In this document: positions 8,969 to 17,015 of the stretch, in pieces
Numbering within the stretch: the stretch's first letter is position 1
Layout: each line of letters begins with the position of its first letter
Assembly (NCBI GenBank): GCA_009731375.1
Contig: BJOX01000026.1
Location: 469,842-497,557 of the forward strand
DNA from: Paulinella micropora
Lineage: Eukaryota; Cercozoa; Imbricatea; Euglyphida
Reading direction: 5' to 3'
Length of the DNA stretch: 27,716 nucleotides
Translations under genes and position numbers: made by a program
The notes under the pieces: model-generated
What the model was told of the DNA's origin: nothing
The model's input: only the letters and a program-made list of their open reading frames with translations
The model's database searches: none

Positions 8969-10610
8969 AGGTGTCAAATCCGTAGCCATTCTGTGCTTTT
9001 AATTTCTCCGCTTCTTCTTCTTTTAAATCTGTATAGCCACTGGCAAACTTAAATCGCACTCCTTTCGCCCGCTCCATTAAAAATCTCATACTATGCCATC
9101 CGCATGTGTCGCTTGTATCAGATTGTTGTTTAACTTGATTAACCTTCATTAACAAATAACTATCAGGGTAACTTTTATCTATTAGCCGTTTCATTTCTTG
9201 TTCAAAGTCTTCCGTCGGTTGATATTCGGCTAAAGGGTCATACACTTCAACACTCCTATCTTTATTTAGACTTACCCATATAGCCATCCAGTGCTGTCCT
9301 TTTTTGTTGCTTGGGTCAGTATTCATAATAAACCATATTTCTTTCTTTTTTCTGGATTTAATTTGTATATTTCATCGCTGGCAATTGTTCCCAAATACCA
9401 GTCGTGTTTTTTCATTATGTCGTTGATTTCACTAGTCATTAAACCTTTTCCGACTTTACCAATTCCTACCGCATCTGATTCTGGTTCGGTTTCTGCTTCA
9501 GTCATATTTGATTGCTCTTGTTGTGCATCTTCAGGCTCCTGCACAACAGGTTCTTCTTTATTTTCTTGTTGTCCTTTATTTTCTTGTTCTCCATTATTTT
9601 CTTGTTCTACTTTATTTTCTTCTTCGTTCTCCTTGGCTTTATCTACTTTTTCTTTCTTTTTTGCTACCGCACCTTCTCTCCACAAATCAAATACGACCCA
9701 TGCTTGATTAGAATTCAATATTTCTTCAGTTATAACAGGACTTTTGTATAGCCATTGTTTCAACATTTCAGAATAGTTTATTTTCCCACCTCTTGATGGT
9801 TTTATGTCAGGGATAACATGACCAATAAATCTTAGTTTTTGGATAATCTTTTCATTAGTAGTTTTACATTTCGTCGTTTCTTTCTAGTAGTCTCGGCAAA
9901 CATGCCATCAATTATTTTTTCCCGTTTTGTTTGCTTATGTTTCTCCTCTTCTCCCACATCCTTTACAATAACTCCTCTCGTTTTCCTTGGCGGTCGTCCT
10001 GGTGGTGGTGGCGGTATCATAGGCGGTGCGAGTGGCGCCATCAATAAACCCTGTCTATGACGTCGTTCTGCATTTAGTTCCTGAATAAGTCGCTGTTCCT
10101 TCTTCCGTTCCCTATCTATTTCTTCCTGTCTTTCCTTCGCCTCCGCCTGTTCTCTTTTATGTTCTCTATCCAACACATCTTTTCTTTCCTTCGCATCGGC
10201 GAGGTCTTTTCTTTCTTGCCTTTTCTTCTCCGCTTCTGCTTCTTCTCGTGCGGACTTTTCTTTTTTTTCTAGGGCTTCAATACCTTCATACTTTTCTTGT
10301 TTAAGTTTGTCTAAGTGGTCTTGAATTGTTTTCTCGTGTTCTGTTCAATCTCCGACAGGCTTTGAACTTTTCTTAAATCCTCCTTCTTTTCTTTTTTCTT
10401 TGATTTTGGAGTAATGCCACGCTCACGTGGCTTATTGTTTAAGTATTTCATAAAAAATTTAACAATTTGAAGCGTGCTTAAGTCATTTGTTTTCTTACCA
10501 AAATTAAAATAATATTTTTTACCCTTCTGGATAATATACGGTTTCCCGCTCTTATTCCTGTAAACCCGCGGGGGTCTTAATTTCTGTTTCTTCGCTTTCT
10601 TGACGACCAT
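8961..10610 (-). CDS. Adenain-like cysteine protease with long coiled-coil N-terminal extension, frame-broken
   Basis: The C-terminal domain (from about 9450) is the Maverick maturation protease. GQHWMAIWV carries the catalytic His, VEVYDPL the acidic residue, the KVNQVKQQSDTSDTCGWH region the Gln and Cys, all in adenovirus-protease order. The upstream sequence is open in overlapping frames back to ATG 10610 (MVVKKAKKQKLRPPRVYRN), directly after TTTATATACA. The extension has a basic start, a long Glu/Lys/Arg coiled coil, a proline stretch (PPMIPPPPPGRPPRK) and a Glu/Gln-rich linker. Frame changes occur near 10325, 9838 and 9325; the last is just before the catalytic His. I read this as one gene of about 550 codons because each frame hands over exactly where the next opens. 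Separate genes for extension and protease cannot be excluded. Expected role: cleavage of capsid precursors inside the virion. Confidence 0.8.
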
Positions 10611-10663
10611 TGTATATAAACAAACAAAAAAATATTTCCTCATAATTTCATAAATCCCTAAGG

Positions 10664-10703
10664 GATGTTGTGACGGGACGAAGTCCCTCACAAACAAAAT
10701 ATC
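10664..10703 (+). repeat. Intergenic palindrome P9
   Basis: TTGTGACGGGAC-GAA-GTCCCTCACAA forms the core hairpin with one bulged base. It is flanked by GATG on the left and AAAATATC on the right, with some extra bases in the right arm. It lies 14 bases after the TAA of the basic core-like gene. Confidence 0.75.
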
Positions 10704-10716
10704 ATTATTTAAAATT

Positions 10717-11025
10717 TTAGTGCCCCGCATCCTGCTTTCGCTTACCATAACCAAGTTTTGAAGCGGTGGCTTGGACAGACCCAGCATAAGGCACTCCAAT
10801 ACTGCTTAAGGCTCCAGCAGTCCTAGAGATTACTTTGTTATCGCGAAGGAACTTATTCACAGCCAAGGCTGTTTTTCCCACTTTTTGCCAGTTAATTTTT
10901 CCGCCAGCCTGCCCCTTACCCTTCTTACGACCAGTTTTCTTTTTGCCTCCAGCCATTGTGGATGAGTTAATTGTTCGTTTGCCGATTGTTGGAATGACTT
11001 CAACACGAATTGTTTTTACTACCAT
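10717..11025 (-). CDS. Small basic core-like protein, 102 residues
   Basis: It starts at ATG 11025 immediately after TTATTATA. The N-terminal third contains AGGKKKTGRKKGKGQAGGK, a Lys/Gly-rich stretch suited to DNA binding. The C-terminal part has a moderately hydrophobic helix (VGKTALAVNKFLRDNKVI) and ends with LGYGKRKQDAGH. Small basic proteins with a GYG-basic tail are common in Maverick and adintovirus capsid blocks and are compared with adenovirus core proteins; that parallel is family knowledge plus inference. There is no frameshift. It sits between ATPase and protease, an arrangement fitting a packaged virion component. It is intact and looks like a real gene. Confidence 0.75.
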   Translation of the reverse strand: MVVKTIRVEVIPTIGKRTINSSTMAGGKKKTGRKKGKGQAGGKINWQKVGKTALAVNKFLRDNKVISRTAGALSSIGVPYAGSVQATASKLGYGKRKQDAGH

Positions 11026-11066
11026 TATAATAAGTAAAAAATAATTAATTCCAAATTTTTTATTAT

Positions 11067-11129
11067 GATATTTATCAACTTCACTCCTATCTGGCTAATC
11101 GCCAGATTTCCTGTTTGTTGATAAACATC
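11067..11129 (-). repeat. Intergenic palindrome P10 (upstream of core-like gene)
   Basis: Arms GATATTTATCAAC and GTTGATAAACATC pair over 13 bp with one mismatch (a G-U wobble on the - strand). The inner hairpin is ATCTGGC-TAATC-GCCAGAT. It directly abuts P11. Confidence 0.85.
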
Positions 11130-11182
11130 GATGTTCGTAAAACACACGGGAGCGGTAGCGTGAGTGTGGATTTACGAATATC
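11130..11182 (+). repeat. Intergenic palindrome P11 (ATPase 3' end)
   Basis: Arms GATGTTCGTAAA and TTTACGAATATC, one wobble, then ACACACGGGAG...GAGTGTGGA as inner pairing. It starts 31 bases after the ATPase stop on the - strand. Confidence 0.85.
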
Positions 11183-11212
11183 ATTATTTTAATCTGTAAG
11201 CAAAGTTTTTTC

Positions 11213-12000
11213 TTAACTCATCATCAACACTTGAGACATAAAGAAAATTAAATCTCTCCTTGTAGCCTCGTGATACTTTTGAAGAAAGTAATCAAAATCA
11301 AAAGATAAGTCTAAGTGCTTATACACGAGTTCCATTTTGTCCTGAGACTGGCCTGGAAAGATTAATAAATAATCTAACTGCTTAATGGCTTCTGGTCGTA
11401 GGTCGTTCAGATACTGACTAGACATAATCACCTTACTTTTATAGTGTCTGTTCTTTTTTAACAAATCGCTTACGGACTTGTCTCTTAATCCACTTCCTAA
11501 ATCGTCCAAGACAAAAACAACCTCTGGCGAAATATACTTACTCGGTCGTTCTTTTGGTGCCTCCTTTATCTGTTTCTTTTCTTTTCCAAAATAAAGAAAT
11601 TGTGGTTTCTCCATCGGTTCTTTATCGTCCTGTTTAATTTCACCTTCCTGCTCTTCTTCTGGTTTGTTCAGTTTGTCTAACTCATAATCAATGACATTCA
11701 CACCATCTGATTTGAGAAAGGTATATACAGCCATCGGGTTTCCCCTGTTCTTAAAGTGCTTTACCATTGCTTATAAATGTAGTCCTTGTGTATTGTTGAA
11801 GCAATAATGACGATACGGGTTTTTCTGTCTGTCGTCCGTTTCAGTATTTCAAAGAGTGCTGTTGTTTTCCCGCTCTTCTTACGGGCAAGTAGAAATATGT
11901 TGGCATACGGCTCATTAAATAATTTACAACCTTTTGCTTTTTTATTTCCATCGCCCTCTTGTTTTACTGGCTTCACCTTAATGCTATTAATCTTTTCCAT
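11213..12000 (-). CDS. Genome-packaging ATPase (FtsK/HerA superfamily, A32-like), one frameshift
   Basis: Motor that pumps DNA into the capsid. The first frame carries the Walker A motif in FLLARKKSGKTT, followed by IVIIAS. The second carries Walker B in VVFVLDDLG and a downstream SSQYLND (sensor-type) segment. The frames overlap at about 11761-11767, where a single shift joins them. I take the start at ATG 12000 (MEKINSIKVKP), which has AATATAGG directly before it like other genes here. The longer frame back to 12084 would overlap the preceding gene. Length is about 260 residues, with a charged insert (about 11560-11680) between strands. The gene ends at TAA 11213, with P11 just downstream. 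Confidence 0.88.
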
Positions 12001-12062
12001 CCTATATTCTAAGCGAGAAATTCGTTGCAGATAAAATACGCAACAATCTGGGTAGGTTTCAC

Positions 12063-12419
12063 CTACCCTAAGAATTCTAGGCATACAACAATTCTTCCCG
12101 CTAAATTTCCTGTATCAATATTTCCGCTGTCAGTTTCAAGGACTTTAAATGTATATTGTCCGTCTGTCCATCCAACGACACCTAAATTATAACTAAGGTT
12201 TGAAATGTTTGCTGCGGTGCTGTCGGAGAATGTGCCAATAATTCCAATTCTATCCATGTAAAGAATTCTGGTTTTGGTTTCCGTCTGGTCGTTATAGTAG
12301 TGAATAAACTTAACATTCATTTTGGTGGGTGTAAATGACATTTGAATGTTCTTGTTAAATGATTTACCCACAAAATCATTGCTTAGAAAAACAATCTTTT
12401 GGTATTTATAGTCAGCCAT
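12063..12419 (-). CDS. Small protein of unknown function, 118 residues
   Basis: Intact frame from ATG 12419 (MADYKYQKIVFLSNDFVGKS) to TAG 12063, preceded by TAATATAATC directly at the start codon. It is rich in Thr, Asn, Ile and aromatic residues with alternating polarity, which suggests a compact beta fold and no membrane segment. It lies between the ATPase and the membrane protein in the virion block, so a minor virion component is a reasonable guess. I recognise no family. It shares its start region with a divergent + strand frame (12433-12675). Confidence 0.65.
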   Translation of the reverse strand: MADYKYQKIVFLSNDFVGKSFNKNIQMSFTPTKMNVKFIHYYNDQTETKTRILYMDRIGIIGTFSDSTAANISNLSYNLGVVGWTDGQYTFKVLETDSGNIDTGNLAGRIVVCLEFLG

Positions 12420-12432
12420 GATTATATTACTG

Positions 12433-12675
12433 ATGATAAACTTTTTAATAGCAAAAATATTTTCGCGAACTGCCTGCGACTTTTATAGCAGAGCAAATCA
12501 AACAAAACGAGATGAGTGTGTTTACTGTATAAAGCAAGGAATAGAAACTAAATTTAAATGCCTGTATAAACCTTTCAGTGATTGGTGTGTTAGTTTTGAT
12601 GAAGCCCTGCCGTTAATCTGCGCCGGCGATAGTTCTTGGTATAAAATACATTTATATGAGTGCTTTGATATTTGA
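12433..12675 (+). CDS. Possible small Cys-containing protein divergent from the 12419 gene
   Basis: An 80-codon open frame from ATG 12433 (an in-frame ATG also exists at 12418) ends with TGA inside palindrome P12. Two features support it. A TATA-like segment (ATTATATTAC) sits between the two divergent start codons, as at the methyltransferase/integrase pair. P12 also has the orientation seen at the 3' end of other genes. Composition is protein-like, with several Cys and Trp residues (DECVYCIKQG, FSDWCVSFDEA). No family is recognised. It would be the only + strand gene inside the virion block. Confidence 0.42.
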   Translation: MINFLIAKIFSRTACDFYSRANQTKRDECVYCIKQGIETKFKCLYKPFSDWCVSFDEALPLICAGDSSWYKIHLYECFDI

Positions 12676-12720
12676 GAATTTCACTTCGTGCTGTCGCACT
12701 CTCGCTTATTCCCAAACATC
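12667..12720 (-). repeat. Intergenic palindrome P12
   Basis: Arms GATATTTGAGAAT and ATTCCCAAACATC pair over 13 bp with two transitions. The inner hairpin is GTGC-TGTC-GCAC, close to that of P5. It contains the TGA of the 12433-12675 frame. Confidence 0.85.
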
Positions 12721-12743
12721 GTTTTTATACTTTAATGGTGGAC

Positions 12744-12782
12744 GATGTTTTACGAAGGCACGAAGTGCATGAGTAAAATATC
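12744..12782 (+). repeat. Intergenic palindrome P13 (membrane protein 3' end)
   Basis: Arms GATGTTTTAC and GTAAAATATC pair over 10 bp with one wobble. The inner hairpin is GGCAC-GAA-GTGC. The TGA of the membrane protein gene (12781-12783) overlaps its outer arm. It faces P12 across 23 bp. Confidence 0.85.
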
Positions 12783-13032
12783 ATTTCTTACTTGAAGAAG
12801 GCGATGGAAGGCAAATTCCTATGAGTAAAGTCAAAATACCTACATAAGTATTAGCAACCTCACAAGGTTAGTTCTTTTCCGATAGCCTCACGATACAAAG
12901 GGTTACAATGGCAATAATGATACCCATTTGAAATAAGTATTTAATAAGTCGGCTGTCTGTCGGTCTGTTTTTTATACAGCAACAATTCCAGTTATCTTCC
13001 AATTCGTGCTCTACTTTTTTTTCCTCAGTCAA
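12781..13032 (-). pseudogene. Small two-helix membrane protein, no ATG and an internal TAA
   Basis: A frame of about 83 codons reads EHELEDNWNCC near its start, then two hydrophobic helices: MGIIIAIVTLCIV, and after a short polar loop YVGILTLLIGICL. It ends at TGA 12781-12783 inside P13. An in-frame TAA at 12868-12870 falls in the loop between the helices. No ATG is present; the frame begins beside a TTG at 13030-13032, within the truncated end of palindrome P14. The hydrophobic pattern and the stop at a palindrome make it a real, possibly damaged gene. Small virion membrane proteins occur in related viruses. The function is not known. Confidence 0.6.
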
Positions 13033-13075
13033 CAAACGGGAATCTGGCGATTAGCCAGATGGGAGTGTAGTTGAT
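13028..13075 (+). repeat. Intergenic palindrome P14 (fibre 3' end)
   Basis: GTCAAC and GTTGAT bracket ATCTGGC-GATTA-GCCAGAT, the same inner hairpin as P10 in reverse. The outer end on the left is missing. The last eight or so codons of the fibre and its TAA (13051-13053) are read from this palindrome. Confidence 0.8.
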
Positions 13076-16000
13076 AAATATTCTGCTAATTGGTTGGTTT
13101 GGTCTTGTAGTATATTAAGTAAAAGTTTATTTTCTTTTTCTAAATTAACTACCTTTTCTGATAATTGTTGAACCGCTTTAATTAATGGTGCGATAAACTC
13201 GGAATAACACATACCATAATCATATTCATCAGTTTCAACAGATTTATATGTATCAGGACTAGCACTTATACCTTTAAATTCACATTCTGCTTTTTGTTTC
13301 GGACATTGAACCATTATCGGCTCTTTTGACAATCCTGCAAAATCTAATCTATCAATTTCAGACAATACTCCTTCTACCTCTTGTGGTATTAAACCTGCTC
13401 TTTGTTGTTTGTTGTTATCAATCATGCAATAGCAGACTGGATTTAATTTGTTGATAAATCTAAACCTAAACACTCTTTTATGTCTTCTTTTTTTTTCCTA
13501 TCTGAAGGTGCTGTTACGGTTCCCTTACGCCATAAATTTCCGCTATTCCCATTCAAAGACATTAACAATTGCTCCGTAGAATTCTCCCACACAAAACCAT
13601 TGAATGAACTATTATTACATCTAAACCTCATAACAAAATCTGAAATACCATTTCCCGCAACTGCTGTTCCACCTGATAAACTTTTGTTTGATCCTGGGGT
13701 TGACATATAAATCCCCCAACTTGTATTGGTGACATCATATAAAAATATACCTCTATTAGTTGTCCCTCTGTTTGTCCTTGAATCCTATTTTCGCTCCATT
13801 AGTAGTTGTGGTCGTTAGCAACCCAGAGTATGTAATCCCCGCATTCGCAGTTAGTAAGCCACTTGTTGTTAATGTTGTTGTTGATATCCCCGCATTTGCC
13901 GTTATTAATCCACTTGCTGTTAATGTTGTTGTTGATATACCCGCGTTTGCTGTTATCGCTCCACTCGCTGTAATCGCCTTCGTTGTTATAAGCCCGATGT
14001 GTCAAGTTCCAGAGCGAGAGACCAAGGAACAGCAACCCCCACACTTTTCCCGCTATCATACAAAAATCTAAGTTTATTATTCCATTTACTAATTAGAAAA
14101 TTAGAACTCACATAACTTGATTTCCATCCGCCAGCATCTAAACACGCATCAAAGGTCATATTTATGTTATTATGACTTAAATTAGTTAGTTGAAAAGTGG
14201 GATATATACCTTCTGTTGTAATAGCCTGCAAATGTGCTCCAGTTGTATTATTATTAAAAGTCCCATACAATTCTAAGCCTCCTGTTGTTCCTATTCCTTC
14301 TGTTGTGTTTCCTATAATTATTGGGGTGCCTGATGCTGTTGTTATTTTATCGCTTGCTGTTAATGTTATTGTAGTCATGCCAGCAGTTGAAGTGATTGAT
14401 GTTCCCGTTATTGTTCCACCATTTGTTATGTTGTTTGAGTTCATATCTAAGGCTCCATAAAACCTCATACCGCCGGCATCGTTAAAACGGACAATGTCAG
14501 ACGAAGCACTTTTATTATCCAAAAGTTTTGAAATATAAAGACCTGCTCCTTTTGCATCAAATGCTACATTCGTAAATACATAACCTCGTTGGTTCGCGGT
14601 TCCACTTGTAGCAGTATTTGGAGTAAATAAGAAATATTGATAATCACCTGATGTCTGAGAAAAGAATATATCTCCTCCATTTCGGTTCAATATCCTCGCC
14701 CCATTATATGTAATATTTCCACCATTAATGATTTCTTGATTATTAAAATCAGCCGTTTGTGTTAAATTTAGATATTTTATTACGGTGCTCGTCCCGTTGA
14801 ATGTTTTAATTCCTGTTATAGTTTGGTCTCCTGTTAGTTTCACACAATTGTCATCCAGATATTGCCTATTTACCGCTTCATTCGCATTTTGTGGTGCTCC
14901 TAGATTAACAATCCTACTGCTATTACAATCTAAGCCAGTAGCATTAAACCACGAAACAATCGTCCCATCAATAATAAAACTTATTTTTTTCGCAGAAATT
15001 TCAAAGTTATAATATGTTGCAGTTTTCATATCCAAACTAGCAATAGACCCGATATTACTGGTAGAATTGAAAACAATGAATGTTCCTTTTGTTGTTGAAT
15101 TTATTGAATTTCCAGTAATTTCAACACCACTGCTATATGTCTTAATTCCTGCTATGGTTTGGTTTCCTGAGGTTTTAACTGCCGAAGTATCAAGAACAGA
15201 AACATCCACACCATCAACAAGATTTACATTTGTTATATTTTGATTTCCCATATTTAGCCCTCCCGTCATACTAGCAGTGCCGTCTAATCTAAGAAATGAT
15301 GATGCCACATTTCTCCATTGTCCAGTGCTATAAATGAGTAGTTGATTATCTGATGCTGTTGTTATAATCACATCGCTATGTGTATCAATACTTCCACTCG
15401 CCGACACTTTCGCCGTGTTCGTATCGTGCTCAGATAGCCAAGTTGGGATAGACCTGCCATTTAGTTGATTTACATTTGTAATGCTTTGGCTTTTCATATC
15501 AAGACCCGCACTCGCATTTATTATACTGCTAAATGTTTTAATTCCTCCTATGGTTTGGTCTCCTGTTAGTTTAACCACCGAACCATCAACTGCGAGATTA
15601 GCGAGATTAATTCCATTACACGCAGAAGCCCCCGAAATAGCATAACTGCCCATATTTAGTCCTCCCGTCATACTGGCTGTGCAGTCTAATCTAGAAAGGG
15701 TGGTGTGGTGTTTCTCCATTGCCTCGTGCTATAAATGAGTAATTGATTATCTGCGGGGAAGCCTGTTATTGTCACATCGCTGTGGCTATCTATACTTCCA
15801 CTCGCCGAAACTTTATCATTATTATCATTATGCTCAAATATCCATTCATCAACATCTTTGGTATTTAGTAAATTAACTCCTGTTATATTCTTCCTTCCCA
15901 TACTAATATTGCCGAATTCATCCACATTTATCGGAAATGTTTTATTTACCCAGTTTATTGAATTATACGTGAGATAACTATTCATCGCTATCGGCGCGGT

Positions 16001-16435
16001 TATAACCACATCTGAAAGTGTATCAATTGAACCAAGGGCTGTATTCTTCCATTTGCCTTCTACATCGTTGTAAGTTAAGTATTGTCCGCTCGCTTGTGCA
16101 AATATGTTTGTGTCTATCAAATTATATAAACTGGTTTGGTGCGGATTGGAAGTATTAGAGCGGTGTTGAGTTGAGGCTTTGACTTCGTCGTTGTCCCTTA
16201 CTCGTTGCTCTGTATAGTATAAATTTTTTCCTTCTTTGATGTCGGTTGTGCTTTTGGTAGCCAGTCTCGCATCAAATCGGCCGTCAGTGTAATAAAGATT
16301 TATCGGGTCGGCATCTTCTGGCACTCTGTCTGTGTTTAAGCCCACTATGTTGGTATTGGTTAAGTCTAAGTTAAGTATATTTAGACTATCAACAGCCAAC
16401 TCATTAAGGCCTAGTAATGATTTATATTGCGACAT
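13051..16435 (-). CDS. Long fibre protein with C-terminal S74 intramolecular chaperone, frame-broken
   Basis: Trimeric fibre-like protein, about 1100 residues in total, starting at ATG 16435 (MSQYKSLLGLNELAVDSL) directly after ATTTATATAAT. The shaft contains recurrent units resembling phage and algal-virus fibres, such as LTGDQTIxGIKTF and ASMTGGLNMG, and NLYYTEQRVRDN near the N-terminus. Three 17-residue repeats (STTTLTASGLITANAGI type) lie at about 13835-13985. The C-terminus is a Peptidase_S74 chaperone: SDRKKKEDIKE with the self-cleavage Ser, then INKLNPVCY and RAGLIPQEVE, and a final coiled coil. Frame changes occur near 15700, 13990, 13785 and 13455. Role by analogy: host attachment, with the chaperone trimerising the fibre and cleaving itself off. 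Acquisition from a phage-like or large-virus pool is plausible. Confidence 0.85.
13835..13985 (-). repeat. 51-bp tandem repeat in the fibre shaft
   Basis: Nearly three copies of a 51-bp unit, each encoding a 17-residue Thr/Ala/Gly-rich segment (core LTASGLITANAGI). The unit length is a multiple of three, so copy number could change without breaking the frame. Confidence 0.8.
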
Positions 16436-16493
16436 ATTATATAAATAAATATTTAATTTGTACATACTAAAAATATAAAAATCTTAGTATAGA
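16436..16493. promoter_or_regulatory. Divergent promoter region, fibre and 16494 gene
   Basis: The 58-bp spacer has TATATAAT abutting the fibre ATG on the - strand and AGTATAGA abutting the ATG at 16494 on the + strand. Both match the start-proximal TATA-like motif of the element. Confidence 0.5.
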
Positions 16494-17015
16494 ATGCCGT
16501 CCCCCGAAGCAAGTCGTAAGAATTGGGGTAGTGCTGTGGAAGGAATAAAAGCGAAAGCGAAACAACGAAAGATGGAGCATGCTAAAAATGTTTTGGCACA
16601 ATACCGAAACGCGGTTAAAAGCGAAGACGAAGATATGGAGAGAAAAATAGCAGAGATAGAAAATAAGAATTTAGCAACCAATATCATTAATGAGAAGGAA
16701 CAAGATGACACACCTGAGCAGAGTGAGAGTGAGGATGAGGTTGATTTTACTGATATCATTGCGGAAAAGATGGCTAAGATGAAAATTAAAAGAGCGAAAG
16801 CGGAAACTAAGAGAGCGAAGAAAAATAAGAAGCCAGAGACTGAGCCTGAGGAAAGTGAAGAAAGTGAAAGCGAGAGTATTGAGGAAGAAGACCCGAAACC
16901 TAAGAAAGGGAAAGGTAAGAAGTCAAGCAGTGTGAGTGTAAAAGTATATAATCAATCTTCTGCTAGTGCTAAGAAAGAAAAAAATGATGTTGAAAAATGT
17001 TTCTTGAAGTTTTAA
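16494..17015 (+). CDS. Highly charged protein of unknown function, 173 residues
   Basis: Intact frame from ATG 16494 (MPSPEASRKNWGSAVEGIKA) to TAA 17013-17015. The N-terminal 60 residues look like an amphipathic helix. The rest alternates acidic (EESEESESESIEEEDP) and Lys-rich (KPKKGKGKKSS) blocks, so it is probably disordered. No family is recognised; a DNA-condensing, scaffold or regulatory role is possible but unsupported. It is divergent from the fibre and convergent with the methyltransferase, whose stop codon overlaps its own by two bases. It is one of the few genes without frame damage. Confidence 0.7.
   Translation: MPSPEASRKNWGSAVEGIKAKAKQRKMEHAKNVLAQYRNAVKSEDEDMERKIAEIENKNLATNIINEKEQDDTPEQSESEDEVDFTDIIAEKMAKMKIKRAKAETKRAKKNKKPETEPEESEESESESIEEEDPKPKKGKGKKSSSVSVKVYNQSSASAKKEKNDVEKCFLKF

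Noticed and set aside
9291-9751. Hydrophobic + strand ORFs opposite the protease linker
   Set aside because: They are the antisense of Gln/Glu/Lys-rich codons, which reads as Phe/Leu/Ser. The - strand carries the protease.
12667-12782. tRNA or other structured RNA gene at the paired hairpins
   Set aside because: No cloverleaf or conserved T-loop sequence is present; the structures are simple long hairpins of the same family as the others.
3921-13075. CRISPR array interpretation of the palindromic repeats
   Set aside because: The repeats are irregularly spaced with genes between them, differ in sequence and have no spacers of constant length.
13760-14071. Val/Ala-rich + strand ORF opposite the fibre repeats
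   Set aside because: It is an antisense shadow of the 51-bp repeats.
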